DNA from: Agrocybe praecox
Lineage: Eukaryota > Basidiomycota > Agaricomycetes > Agaricales > Agrocybaceae
Direction: 5' to 3'
Assembly (NCBI GenBank): GCA_964017145.1
Contig: OZ024844.1
Location: 372,001-436,000, forward strand
DNA: 64,000 bases
The notes under the pieces are model-generated. The model did no database searches. It was not told where the DNA came from and worked only from the letters and a program-made list of their open reading frames with translations. Below are positions 35,893 to 47,904 of this stretch, one piece after another. How positions within the stretch are numbered: position 1 is the stretch's first letter; every line of letters starts with the position of its first letter. The position numbers were made by a program, and so were the translations under genes.

Positions 35893-37053
35893 TTAAGCAG
35901 TCTCTTGTGGGCGGGCAATGAGCCTCAAGTGGGAGACTTGATCGGCCTGGAGTCTGGCCATACCGTCAGCAATGCCGTTCAAATCATTGGGACCAACCTC
36001 CACTCAGTTGGGCTAAGAAAATAGGCGTTGCGTTAATCAAACAACGTGAAAGATTGGAGAAATTGAAGGAAGACTTACGACGATGAGACCCTGTTCAAGC
36101 CAGCCGTAGATGGTGTCATGGTAGGGGGTCTCGAGGAGCACAACGTTGTGCCGCGCGCAAGCTAGCGAAGGCCTGGACAATCTTCTTGCCATTGGTGGCG
36201 GTCACGTCAGATAGCAAGACAAATGCTATGGTGCCGTCTGTGGCCAGAACGTCCAGAGCAAGCCGTTGGGTGGGAGCACCGGAGACAGTGTCGAAGGCGT
36301 ATTTGAGGGGTTTGGAGGTGGTTTCGGGGTTCTCTGCCTTGATCTGTTCGGTGGTAGGGGCACGGTCCAGAACATGGGTTGCGCCAAGTTCTACGAGAGT
36401 GTCCTTGTGTTTGAGGGAGGCGGTGGTAATGATGAGAGAGAAGCCAGAGATCTTAGCGATTTGGAGAGCTATACCGAGTGACAATGATGAGCGTTAATAT
36501 ATATGCAAGTATGAGCGGTTACTGACCAAATTGAGCAACAGAGGTTCCTTCACTGATGATAATGATGAGAGTATCAGGTTACTTTCCGAAGCCGTTTGAA
36601 GGTGGAGGGGTGACACAGAGACCGGTGGGAGGGAAGAGGGCAGAGTAAGCAATAGTCAAACCCATGGGCAGGGTAGTAATGTCATTGTATGAAAGTTTAG
36701 CGGGGATCCATCAGCCACAACCCATTGATATACTATGGTCATGCAGAATCGGAAGATGAAGTACTTTGAAGGTGTACGCAGCATGCCCGACAACATATTG
36801 TTGGAAGGTACCACGGCTCGTGATGAACTCGGATTGAGCGAAACTAAACAAAAAGGATCAAGGTATTGCGACGACAAAAAACTCGGAAGGTAGCACTGAC
36901 ACTCGGTCGCCCTTCTTCGAAATCACCTGTGATATCACTGCCGAGTATAGCAGGATATCCATTGATCAAAACATTCCACTTCTGGATCTGCCGGTCAACG
37001 CTCGATGGATAAGTTTGGTTCTTTTTCTGTGGTTTGCCTAAAACATATCCCAA
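35893..37053 (-). pseudogene. Zinc-type alcohol dehydrogenase / enoyl reductase relic
   Basis: Pieces of a medium-chain (MDR) oxidoreductase in order on the minus strand: KWNVLINGYPAILGSD, SRGTFQQYVVGHAAYTF, TLPMGLTIAYSALF, then LGATHVLDRAP with YAFDTVSGAPTQ, and finally GPNDLNGIADGMARLQADQV with the end RPQETA. The family includes fungal quinone reductase-like and trans-acting enoyl reductases that use NADPH. A stop (TAA) follows FGK near 36577, and the frame shifts near 36145 and again in the N-terminal region, so no full protein can be made. The first exon of the usual family structure is not visible. Confidence 0.75.
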
Positions 37054-37229
37054 GTTTAATTGTACCCATATATTCTAAACAAAAAGAAAACCATGTTAGG
37101 CTCTATTGAAAACTGTACTACGTACTTATTGCGCTTTATTAAACCAATATCATAGCGACCCCTTAGTAGAATGAACGATGTTGGTAGTTCAAGGCAGATA
37201 AGTGAATCGAGGACATATTATATCTATAA

Positions 37230-37540
37230 GAGACCGCAGTATGCGACGAGCGAAGAACCTCCAGTCGACACATAAGCAGTCATCATACAATGACAAGGAA
37301 GAGGGTTGAATATTGAAACCTGCAAGGTATCATTATGAGATCACTATCTTGGTCGGCAACGGAAGTAAGTCACAATATCAGTGTGACAGTCAGATGTCAC
37401 TAACGGCGGGCGTTTTCTATTCTTATCAACTTCCCTCATCTAGTATTCTAATTTTCACTCTTACGTTGTCGGCACAGAGCTTCACGTTGGTATCGGAGCT
37501 GTGGTGAGGTTCTCTAAACACCTCTGATACCATATCAACA
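37230..37540 (+). mobile_element. LTR and primer-site relic (possibly copia-like)
   Basis: GAACCTCCAGTCGAC near 37256 matches the relic at 29.9 kb. It is followed about 230 bp later by TTGGTATCGGAGCTGTGG and its inverted partner CCTCTGATACC (37488-37535). This reads as the end of an LTR plus a primer-binding site complementary to Met-tRNA. No gag or pol follows. Confidence 0.45.
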
Positions 37541-37571
37541 TCGTCAACGACAACGACTGACTCTGACAATT

Positions 37572-38090
37572 GTGCCACACTGCGATTCGCGAACCCCCGA
37601 CTTTCAAGTTGCCTTCAAGCTATTCTCATCATCAGAGGCCAAAACTATCCAAACGGAACGCTTGCCTTTTTCGGAGGGTTTCAGAGACTTTGGCATTACA
37701 CAATTGAGATATTGGAGAGGTTCCGGTGAGCTATACCTTACGTCTTTTATCCACTTTAATAATAACAAGTTCATAACCAGAACCCTCCCGAGTCCCCATT
37801 CTCCAAAATTTCCAGAAACTTTGGCACTACGAGATTGAGATATTGGTCACCTTCTAGTGAGCTATATACATTTAATACCCACCCGAACACTAAAATTTCT
37901 AACCTCGGAGGCCAGAACTATTCAAACGGAACGCTTGCCTTTTTCGGAGGTTCTCAGGAAATTTGGCGGTACACGATTGAGATATTGGTCACTTTCTGGT
38001 GAGTTATATATGCTTACTACCCACCCGAACGCTAACGTTGCTAACCAGAACCCTTTATCTGCTGTAGACAGCCCAGAGGTATCACAGTGT
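37572..38090 (+). repeat. Tandem, intron-flanked coding-like repeats
   Basis: Three related segments near 37680, 37808 and 37948 share TTTGGCATTACACAATTGAG-like text ending in TATTGG and a GTGAGC/GTGAGT donor-like sequence. Two also share the upstream AACGGAACGCTTGCC. They look like a duplicated exon with its donor. They may be 5' exons of the gene at 38101, but frames do not join cleanly. Confidence 0.5.
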
Positions 38091-38100
38091 AGATTCTGAA

Positions 38101-40776
38101 ATGCTGACAATACCCGTAAAGCTCAACAACGATGGCTACAGTGAAACACGAAATGAAATTGGACCACTTATGTATCCTATGTACTTTGGGAAGGACAGAT
38201 ACCATGATTTTTATGCTGCAACCCAAGTATCCTTTGAGGAGTCGGAGTTAAGAGGGAGACACACTGAGAATAGCACCATACATCTTATCAATGGGGAAAT
38301 TATCTATTCACCGAACTGCACTCGGTCCCTCAAAGGGATCCCTTTGAACACACCTGGGGAAATACTTTCATTCGACTCTACGCGAGATTCTATAGAGGCC
38401 CTTCAAGAGCACAGATGGTGGACGTTAGACTACATACACCTTGCGTTTTTGGACAGAAAGTCTATACAGACAGGGGCTTTTCAGTGGGCTTTGAATACCC
38501 CAGTATACCATCGTAGGAATGTAGACAAAACTTTCTCTATGAAATCGTCTGATATACTCCGTTGGCATAGACTTGAATGGGACTTGAAGTCATTGTTTAA
38601 TTCTCTCTCTAATATTGGAAGTATCCCCCCAACACCCACTGTCATAGAGAAAGCGTTTACTTGCGGAATACATGTTGCTAGCAATGAAGAACTACGTACC
38701 AACATTGTACGATGCAGAGAATGGTACTCTTACTGGCTCTGCCGAATATCTTATGCTGTGGCTGTTTGTAAGTCAATCAAATCTAGTGCAGAAAAAGATC
38801 TGTTCAACGACCTCACTTGGTATCATAGATTGATACAACAGGAATGGTATGAGGGATTTGTCTCCTCTCTAAATGCAGCATGCGGTGTATTTGATCCCGC
38901 TATAGAGCGTGTTGGTGTCATATTAGACTTGGTAAATCCCCTGAAGCATCAATTTTCTGTCGAGTGGTTTATTAAGTATAGCATACCAGTGTGGTACAGA
39001 TGGGGGCAAAGAGAAATTGACGCAGGTCTAAAAGAATATGGCCCTGCTCCTGAAGTCCTACAAGCTGCCATTACATTTCTAACGTCGAGGCCATCCGCCA
39101 TCGATCCCTTGCCAATAAATCCAATGATATTTTTGGAAGCTTTTATGGCAGAACGAGAGAAACAAACCAAGGAGATCGAAGACAGGGAGTCAGAAGAGGC
39201 TAGACAAAGAAGGTTGCAGCGTGATCAAGCTGGCAGGGGGTCCAAAAAAATCAAAGTATTTGTATGGGAAAGAGACGAAAGAGACATTTATCAAAGGCGA
39301 GCAACCACACGTGCAGAAAAGGAGGATATCCTCAAATTCTATGGCAGAAAGCAAAAGCATTATAACAGTATCTTTGGCGAATGGGATTGCTGCTCTGCCT
39401 TCGGGGACAAAGAAGAGGACGAATGTGCAGAGGAAGATATGATGAATGATCTTTTGTATGGACGGGAAGGAGAATCCTATGACGACCGGAATGAAGATTT
39501 TGGTGCTGAAATCCCTGTACCTGATTCTGAAAATCAGGCTTCAAGTTTGGAATCAGGCCGTTCTCATCATAACTTGAAGGGATACCTCTCAACTCATGAA
39601 TCAACGCAGCTTTTGGTCTGGGACGATTTATTACTCACTGAAGTAGAGGAGTACGAGGCTATTAATATCATGCATGAGTATATGGGCTATGTACATCCTA
39701 TCCAATCGTCTTTGTCTTTGCCATCCCTGGATAATAAGACAAAAGTAATGTGTACCAATTTGTTGGGTAAGGATAGAGTGGACGATATATTTTTTCGATC
39801 CCAAGTATCCCCTCCCGCTCGTGACTTTCTGTTAAGATTGTGCTCGGCAACAGGCCACCCTCTTCCTGAAACCTGGGATCTGTTCAAAGTGTGTAAATTT
39901 CCATTAGCTGGAGCGACCTGGACGAAATATATCAAGGAAGTAAAATCGGGTAACTCGAAAAAATTTATGCTAGATATGGGAAGGTCATCAACTGTTGAAT
40001 GGAGTCTGGGGGTCAAAACGGCTGCATTGGCTTTGATGATATGTAGATGGGATGTTGCAATGAGTGACTATGAGATCTGCAGGCTATTACTTCAAAAAGG
40101 CATTGAGTTCCAAGTCCTTGCCCCTCATACCCCAGGCACAAATCGATTTCATTTGGCCCCACCCTACATTCACTTCAGGACTGCTGGCTACATTTTTACT
40201 AAGGATGATTATAGTGATTACTTCAATGATCGACGTGCTTTACTTAGGAATAATGAAGTAGCAAAAAGGGCCCTTAAAACTGGAGGTATCGTTTGGAGGT
40301 TGTCGGTTGACTGCAGCTTTGATCTGGTACTCTCGGGAAAGTGGAAATACACAGATGCAGCTGTTGAGTATGCAACAAATAGCGGTACTAGGTACTTTGA
40401 TGAATGTTGCTCAGAAGAAGAAGCCGATACTATATGTGGTACCTATAGGTGTGAACAAGGTATAAAAATTCATTATATTTGAATGACTATTTACTAATAA
40501 TTATTTATAGAGCGAAATGTTGAACTACAAGTCAAATCTTGGTGGCCCACGAACAAGACCTGGAAGGACAATGCATCATACCCTTTTTGGACAGAATATT
40601 TTGAAGCCTGGTTTAACAAGCGATTGGAAAGCATCAAGAGGGGTGAAGCGGTGCCATTGACCCAACATGAGTGGAGACAGAATATGCGAAAGAATGCAAA
40701 ACTCAATAGGCTTTCTAAGTCACTGGAGGATCACTCTCAACGCTTCTTTAATGCACTCAATGATGGTGGACTATAG
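38101..40776 (+). CDS. Uncharacterised Agaricomycete protein (about 874 aa)
   Basis: A long first exon 38101-40459 and a second 40511-40776 join in frame through a GTATAA donor. The protein belongs to a large family seen in mushroom genomes with no assigned function: helical, Trp/Tyr-rich, with WYSYWLCRISYAVAV, HQFSVEWFIKYSIPVWYRWG and, at the end, YPFWTEYFEAWFNKRL. A charged, probably disordered segment (KEIEDRESEEARQRR) lies in the middle. There is no membrane helix or signal peptide. The frame is open upstream to a splice-like acceptor just before ACAGCC at 38070, so short 5' exons may exist. The family often varies in copy number, which may mean it moves with transposons; that is inference. 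Confidence 0.7.
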
Positions 40777-41832
40777 TCTTTTCCTGATCATACTTTGACA
40801 TCACCAATCACATCGTTCTTCAAATCTCATTTCATGAATTCTTCTTGCTGCTTTTTTTTTTTTTTTGGTCATTATTGTTTCTATAGCTTACTCGTAGTAC
40901 TAGGATGCTAGAGTATCACTACTTTTGTTTTTGTTTTTATTTTTTTTTGTATATATATATATCTTGGACTTTGTTATTGCTACAGTATCGTGGGAAAAAC
41001 TGTCGCATGCAAAGGACTTGGCTGTAACCTTTATCTTTCTGCATAAATTAATAACTAACAACAGCGGTATTGTACTTTGCTAACCTTTCTTTGCTATAGA
41101 CCTTGCCACTACACTTTGTCAGTCCTTATGGTTCTCCTCAGATCACATTATCAGAGTAAGTCTGAATTTGCTTCACCGCTATTTAAACTGCTGACCTCTA
41201 GAGTCTTATTCTTTCAGAAAGTCTTTTTTTTTTCTTTTTGAACAGCCTGTACCAGAATTATCCCCTGGTTACCAGAACCCCCGCAAATTATAACTGTCAA
41301 CAAAACCTTCTCGCCATTAGGACCGCCCTTTCAGACACAATTGCCAGAATCTGTGACACCTTTGCGCGTGCAATCTGGATAATGTGTTGATGTTATATTG
41401 TGAGGTGTCTGCAGTGTAATTAATGTCCAACTCTTCCCGCCATTACCAGAATCTGTAAAGCCTAAGTTGTGCGTGCAATCTGGTAATCAATGTTAAACCT
41501 TTCCACCATGATCCTGACAATAGGCTTCAAGCGTCAATGATTTCATGCTCAACAATTCCACACTTTCGAGCGTCAGTGATTTCATGCTTTTGGGGCATCA
41601 ACCATTCCATGCTTTGAGCATCATATACCTACCTTCATTTGTGACCCCAATCTTCAAATTTCCTATGGTTCCAAACTGTGAGCCTCACAACCTTGCATGA
41701 ACCTTCAACCTTGGGCTTGTGTAAAGCACCAACCCTCAGTCCTCTTAAACGCAAACCTGATGCAAATCTGGAACCTCAGAACAGCCACGAACTCACACTT
41801 CATCAAAATAACGCTATTTAAAGGCTACAAAG
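40777..41832. other. Intergenic stretch with low-complexity tracts
   Basis: About 1 kb. It holds a T run near 40851, TTTTTG/TATATA tracts at 40925-40965, and short repeated words GCTTT…CATCA at 41540-41640. No gene is supportable. It is probably the left flank of the Plavaka element, although I could not define a terminus. Confidence 0.4.
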
Positions 41833-42570
41833 CTATTTCTTGGTATCAATTATCTGTTGAAGGTCGTTGTATCTACCAAGATAATATTTCTGCCTCTCCA
41901 CCAACGACTTCATACTTTCATTCGAAGAATTTATCTCCTTGAGAATAAATTTTGCTTCTTTGATAGCTGCCTCCCGGGGGTCAGGAAATAGATTGATTGG
42001 TGAAATGAATCTGACCCTTTTTGCTGCTGGCTCAGGATTTTCTCCGATATCGTCTCCTTTTGATGATTCTCCTGGTTTAACTGGAGTAGGGCACGCTTCA
42101 TCCATCATTTTGTGACGTTTCTAAATGCTGTTAGCTATGATAGTGGTTAAAAGAGTGGTTTCTCAGACATACCTCATAAGAGAATGGAGGAGGCTTATTA
42201 TAATTTCTTTCATAATAATCAACCACCGCTGACCAGCCATGTATTCTGTGGTCTGGAACAGGAGAGCAACTAGGACTTCTATACGGTGAACATTCTTCTA
42301 CAATTGGACAGGAGCTGTCGTTCCAACTGCTGTCGGACTCATAGTATGTTGCTGGTTTCTTGACTTGGGTGTTGGCTTTTGTAGGAGGGGTTTGTGATTG
42401 ACTGGCAGAACCGACATTCTGATCTGGAGGCTATTCTATAATTAATACTCTGTATCAAAACCTTACAAAAAAGGCGCTATTCTCACCCAAAACACATAAT
42501 CCACCGTCTTTTGAGGTGTTTCTGGGACCTCCGACATCTCTCGCTCTATTTTTCTTTTTTTGGATATCAT
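41833..42570 (-). CDS. Small basic accessory protein, probably nuclear (209 aa)
   Basis: Exons on the minus strand are 42487-42570, 42173-42430 and 41833-42120, in frame with standard splice sites. The start gives MISKKRKIEREMSEV, with a basic nuclear-signal-like patch. The middle is Ser/Pro-rich (CSPYRSPSCSPVPDH). The end is a predicted coiled coil (KEINSSNESMKSLVERQKYY). No known domain. It is divergent from the gene at 42706 with only 135 bp between the two starts, and both precede the Plavaka transposase, so it is likely element-borne cargo. Confidence 0.65.
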
Positions 42571-42705
42571 GGTTGATATTTAATATGTGTTCATAACCAT
42601 GATCAAATTAGGCACTAAGTGACATATTTTTCGTGGGAAGCAAAATCAGGCCAGCTTGCTAGCGTTAATTCTTTTCTTCTTTCATTCTCAACTTACATAC
42701 CCATC
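42571..42705. promoter_or_regulatory. Compact bidirectional promoter region
   Basis: The 135 bases between two divergent starts must serve both genes. The region is AT-rich, with TTAATATG and ATAATTTAG-like words; I cannot point to a specific factor site. Confidence 0.4.
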
Positions 42706-43303
42706 ATGTCCTCTATTGACCAGTCTCGCATTACTCTTGTCAACCTTCACAATCAAATGGCACAGCTAGGGGAGGCTGTAAATGCATCACTTGACTCTCG
42801 CAAAAACCCAGGAATTGTAGAGCTTCGAAAGCTCATTCTAACTCTGGACTCTCTTGTTCGAGGCTTTGACGGAAACCTTCATGCCTATAGAACCCGAAAT
42901 GATGCAAAAATAGCTCATCTGGAGATTGAAGTTGAGCTTGTACAGAAGGAAAAGCTTAAACACTTGGAGGAAAGGGTGGAAGAGTTGGAGAGATTGAACA
43001 AGCGCCACCTCTTTGGTCGATGCTGGACTTTTGTTTCAAAGCTGTCCTTTTCTGGTAGCTATTCTTACTTTTTTCTTCTTCACAATTTTTATTTATTTAT
43101 TTATAGTTTGGAATACATTGAACACTTGTATTCCTTCTTCAAAGGTTCCTCCTGCTCAGGAGGATTTCTCCCATCAAGACCCCTTTTGTAACCCCTTTCA
43201 TGATAGGGTACTCGACTGCGAAAGTCCACAATCTCCACGATCGCCAACGACTATTCCAATGATTACTATACATTCTGCCCCTTCATCCTCTTCCCGATTT
43301 TAA
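42706..43303 (+). CDS. Coiled-coil accessory protein (181 aa)
   Basis: Exons 42706-43054 and 43107-43303 join in frame. The start gives MSSIDQSRITLVNLHNQM. The first two thirds are a strong coiled coil (KLKHLEERVEELERLNKRH), and the C-terminal third is Ser/Pro-rich (CESPQSPRSPTTIP). No enzyme motif or membrane helix. It is divergent from the 41833-42570 gene and just upstream of the transposase. Both this protein and its neighbour have coiled coils, so they could pair; that is only a suggestion from composition. Confidence 0.65.
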
Positions 43304-43482
43304 CTATAAGTGGGTATTAGAATATCCGCTTTTTTCTTTTCTAATTTTTTTTAATAGTCCTGCCCTCAACTTGCTGTCAACAATATTTCGTGGGAACAAC
43401 GGGTTTGTGGAAGCTAGCCAGCTTGAGTGGTATTATCGCTATTAATCTACTATCGCTTCTTTTTTGTATTTTTGCTTTCACG

Positions 43483-46400
43483 ATGAATACTCTTGATGAT
43501 AATCAATGTCCTGTTTGCTACTCCTATTTTCGGACTATAAAAGGCCTGTCCTCACATCTCAAAATGGCCCAGAAATGCAGACACTGGGGGAAAGGAAAGC
43601 GTCGTGAACTTGCAGATTCCTTATTTCTACCAGACGACATTCAGGAAGATGAAGATCAATACATCTCTGAGGATGATAGCCCAAATCCACAAGCATCGAC
43701 TCTTGATCCAGAGGTAGCTAGGTCTGATAGAGAAACTATGGACATAGAAGATTATCAAGATGATTTGAACGAATATTTTAACCAATTAATGGAGGAGGAT
43801 GAAGATGATGATCACTTTATTCCAGAGGAGCCAGAAGAAGCAGAGGAGCCCATAGCAATTGGTGAAGCAGGACCTGGACCAACAACAATAGCTAATAGGG
43901 GGCGTCGAGAGTGGGATAACGATGATGAAATCATAAGAGAAGAGTATTCTGGAGCTGGTGTTGTTATCAGAATAGATCAGCGACTCCATGAAAGATGGAA
44001 GCAACTTTTTGAAAAAGATTTAGAAAATCTACAAGACGTAAACAACGGGAACATACCTTTGGATGAAAGCGCACTCTCAGATTTCTTTACGGATCCAATT
44101 AGGAGTTCTTATTATCCCTTTGCCTCAGAAATGGACTGGCGTATTGCAAGATGGGCAGTTAAAGATAACATTGGTCATAAATCCTTTGACAGACTATTAG
44201 CTATTCCAGGTGTACGTTTATTTTTATTAGAATGACATTACTATATATTTATTTCTTTGTTTTGTTTAGGTCAAAGAAAAGCTAGGAATCTCATATAAGA
44301 ACATCAGAGGATTGCACCAAATTATTGATAACGATATTCCAGAACTGGGAGGAGAATGGAAAACGGAAGACCTTGTTTTCCAAGATATGAAGGACACTAC
44401 TTATACCATTTGCTACCGTGATCCTCTGGAAGCAATCAAAAGCTTATGGGGTGATCCTGCCTTGTCTTCTCATTTGGTTTATCGGCCCACCAGAGTTTTT
44501 ACCAAGTCGGACAAAGATAATAGAATTTTCACAGAGATGTGGACAGGAAAGTGGTGGCATGCTGTTCAAGTGAGTTTCATGGTTCTTTTATTTTGTTCAA
44601 TATGTAACTAATGTTAATTAAAGAGCAAGCTACCTCAAGGTGCTACCGTCGCACCTGTTATTATCGCAACAGATAAAACTCAGCTTACTCAGTTCTCAGG
44701 CGGCAAAAGCGCATATCCAGTCTATCTTACTATAGGCAACATACCAAAATTGCTTCGACGAAAACCATCCAAAAGAGCTTGTGTTTTGATTGGCTATTTG
44801 CCTAGCGATATATCCAAAAAGCTCAAGGGCACTGGTCTTTCCCAAAAAAACATCGGCATTCGCAATCAGCGACTTTTTCATGAAGCTATGAAATTTATTC
44901 TTTCACCTTTGATAGAGGCAGGTCGTCAAGGTGTAGAAATGACCGGTGGAAATGGAGAAGTCAGAAAGGTTTTCCCTATCCTTGCCTGTTATGTTGCGGA
45001 TTTCCCAGAACAATGCTTAGTTGCCTGTACAAAATATGGTACTTGCCCAAAGTGCCAGACACCAGCAAAAGAACTCCAAGATCCAGAACCTAGGGAACCC
45101 CGAACAAGAAACTGGACACTAGACGTTATCGAAAGTGCCAAAAAATCATCATCCACAGAGTCGCAATTCTACAAGTCATGTATGGAGAACGATGTATCTG
45201 GAAGTGTTTACGAGCCTTTTTGGAAGGATTTCCCTTTGTGTGACATTCATCACTCCATAACCCCCGACATTCTTCATCAACTATATCAAGGAGTCTTCAA
45301 ATACATCATTGATTGGTGTCAAATTTTGATTACACCAGAGGAGCTCGATGCTCGCTTGAGGTGTCTGCCCCCTGCCTTTGGTGTTCGTCATTTCAACAAT
45401 GGCTGGTCAGCTATGAGCCAAATCTCTGGGCCTGAGCGAAAACATATGGCCAAAGTACTACTTGGCTGTTTAGTTGGAAAAATGGCGAAAAAGGCATCAA
45501 AGCAATCAAAGCTCTTCTGGACTTCATTTATTTGGCGCAATATAAATATCACAACACCGCAACTCTAGGCTATTTGGAAGATGCTCTTAATGATTTTCAA
45601 AAATATAAGGGGTTTTTCATTGATATGGACATACGAACAGATATGAATATCCCCAAATTCCACTCCCTTCTTCACTATCTTGAAGCCATCAAGCTTTTTG
45701 GCACTACAGACAACTATAATACGGAGGCCTTTGAACGCTTTCATATAGATTTTGCAAAGCAAGGCTTCAGAGCGTCAAATAAAAGAGATATTTTTCCTCA
45801 AATGACAACTTGGCTTTCTAGACAAGAAAAAGTCTGTCAATTCAACAATTATCTTGACTGGAAGGATACCCCAAAACTTGCAAAGCTACCGACTCTTTTG
45901 AAGAAAAAACCAATAATCAAACTGGCTAAATATCCTCCTTTTCCTAACCGACTTCTTTCTACTGTTGAACTAACGCACAAAGCCCCTCTATTCCAAAATC
46001 ATCTCAAAGAGTTTCTTAATAAATTTCTTCCAACGGGATCCAGAACATCAAATGCTGTATCATATCTTTATAACCTTCCATTTGATCGAATTGATGTGTA
46101 TACACAATTCAAATTTCATCCTCATAGCGTCCAAGATGATGATGATCCTGAAATGGAAGTTGATGATACCGTAAAGGCTACACCATGCTCAAAATTGAAC
46201 CCTTATGGACAAATGGATACCGTTGTTGTTGTTGTTGATGAAAAAGCAGAAACGACAATGATTGCAGGTAAAGCTATTACTAGTAGTCATTTACTCCATG
46301 TATAACCCTCTGATCTAATTTTCATATTACTAGGAACCCGAATTGGTCAAGTCAGACTAATATTTTCTATACCCAAAAAGATCGATATTGGCTTAGGTCC

Positions 46401-46713
46401 AATTGAGGCTCCCAAAAGCTGGCCCACATATCCCTTTGCTTATATTGAATGGTTTAAGCCTTTTCGCTCCACAGGTCCTGATGAATCAAGTGGCATGTTC
46501 CATGTTAAAAAGACGACAACACCATCATATGCTATCATTCCTCTCACAGACATTAGACAAAGCTGTATGCTTATACCAAAATTTGACGCTGGTGGTAATG
46601 GTGCCTCTGCAAACTGGAAACAGACTCTTACGTCTCAAAATGTTCTTGATAATTGCTCTCAATTTCTTCTTAATAATTGGCATAGTAGTTATTCATATAT
46701 GACTTTGTATTAG
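43483..46713 (+). pseudogene. Plavaka-type transposase with one frameshift
   Basis: Exons 43483-44211, 44270-44569, 44624-46267 and 46334-46713. The N-terminus carries a zinc finger (QCPVCYSYFRTIKGLSSHLK) followed by an acidic linker. The body shows the Plavaka/KDZ-related RNase H-like core, for example VIIATDKTQLTQFSGGKSA (catalytic-type Asp), AGRQGVEMTGG, CDIHHSITPDILHQLYQG and FHSLLHYLEAIKLFG. A CPKC pair lies between. The last exon includes EWFKPF, common near the end of the family. The frame breaks once in an A run near 45476-45481 (one base short); otherwise there are no stops in about 1000 codons. The copy is therefore recent, and the break may be a real mutation or a homopolymer error. 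Confidence 0.8.
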
Positions 46714-47009
46714 TTAGACTAAGTTTGCTTGAATAATAATACATATCATAAATGACACTAAAGTTTCCCATAAATGACATTATCGAGAACTAAAACAAAT
46801 AAAGAAATATAAATAACCCAAGAGGTAACATAAATTAGCCTAATTAGGTATCAAATTATGTAAAGAATCTAAAATTACCCTACCGGTCTCCTAGAATGCC
46901 CTGGGATGCCCTGGGATGCCCTGAGAGTCATTTAAGATAACTAAAATTATAATATTTCTCTTAAGTCAACTTAGGGCTAGAGACTTTTTCCTGATGATTA
47001 TTCCCTAAG
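46714..47009. repeat. 3' flank of the Plavaka element with subterminal repeats
   Basis: An AT-rich tail is followed by three copies of GCCCTGGGATGCCCTG-like words at 46897-46930 and by CCTGATGATTATTCCC at 46990-47005. The same elements occur in inverse order and orientation at 20846-20935. This is what element termini of one family would look like, but I could not fix the exact end. Confidence 0.45.
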
Positions 47010-47389
47010 TAATTCAGAAGTGTTAAGCATCGATAAGCCTTAACATCCAGATTCTGATTCTCATTTCTCCCACGAGCTACCTTCTGCCAAGAGTTACCTT
47101 CTGCCACGAGTTACTTTCTGCCACGAGCTACTTTCTGCCAAGAAGAGATACCTACAACGTCTACTATACCCCAGAAGTGACAAGCATTCTTGTCATCCAG
47201 ATTCTGAATTTCTGCCAAGAAGAAGTACATTTAACAATTACTGCATCTCAGAAGTGATAAGCATTCTTGTCATCCAGATTCTGATTTGCAAAGAAGATTG
47301 ATAGTCAACAATCAACGATAACTCAGAAGTGATAAGCATCGATAAGCCTTATCATCCAGATTCTGATTATAACAAAGATACTTCGAGTA
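47010..47389. repeat. Minisatellite with hairpin-forming units
   Basis: Four or five degenerate copies of a unit containing CAGAAGTGATAAGCATCGAT and CTTATCATCCAGATTCTG, near 47014, 47165, 47250 and 47323. CCACGAGCTAC and CTTTCTGCCA repeats lie between. The two halves of each unit are partly complementary. A further copy lies beyond the solo LTR near 47945-47985, so the LTR inserted into this array. Confidence 0.7.
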
Positions 47390-47446
47390 TGTCAGGGCAA
47401 CACTAAGATCAGTGTGACAAGGCCACCAACAAAGACAAAGCAAGAG

Positions 47447-47484
<38 letters not shown>

Positions 47485-47904
47485 AGAGAGAAAGAGACAC
47501 TCAATGGTTCTAAGAGATCACACCAATGATAGTGGATATCCTAAGAGATTGAAGCTGGGGCTACAGCTACCTACAGGTACAGTATTTATACTCTACAGGT
47601 GTTCTAGAATATTCCTACATTACATCATGAAACAAAAGGATGAGTAAGATAATGACATCATAAAGGAATGATGAATAAGACAATGTCATCATGAAACAAG
47701 GGGAAGAATGATGTGGAGTGATTGAGGCAGTGCTCATGGGAAATAAAGATGATAAGTATCTAATCAAAGATCTGAGTGATAATCAAAGAGATAATCAAGG
47801 AGATAATCAAAGATGTAAAAGAGATAAGATATCTACATAACTGAGAAAGGGAAAAATGCGAAATAAATATAGGAAAATAAGCGAAAATAGGGGAAACCCT
47901 GACA
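47390..47904 (-). mobile_element. Solo LTR of a Ty3-type element
   Basis: A 515-bp LTR bounded by TGTCAGGG and CCCTGACA and flanked on both sides by the same 5 bp, GAGTA. In reverse complement it matches the LTR at 60453-60911, including a long (CT)n/(GA)n tract. Two LTRs of the same family in one window, one without internal sequence, indicate LTR-LTR recombination here. Confidence 0.9.

Noticed and set aside
47414..47647. Arg/Glu-rich open frame
   Set aside because: It is the (GA)n tract of the solo LTR read in one frame.
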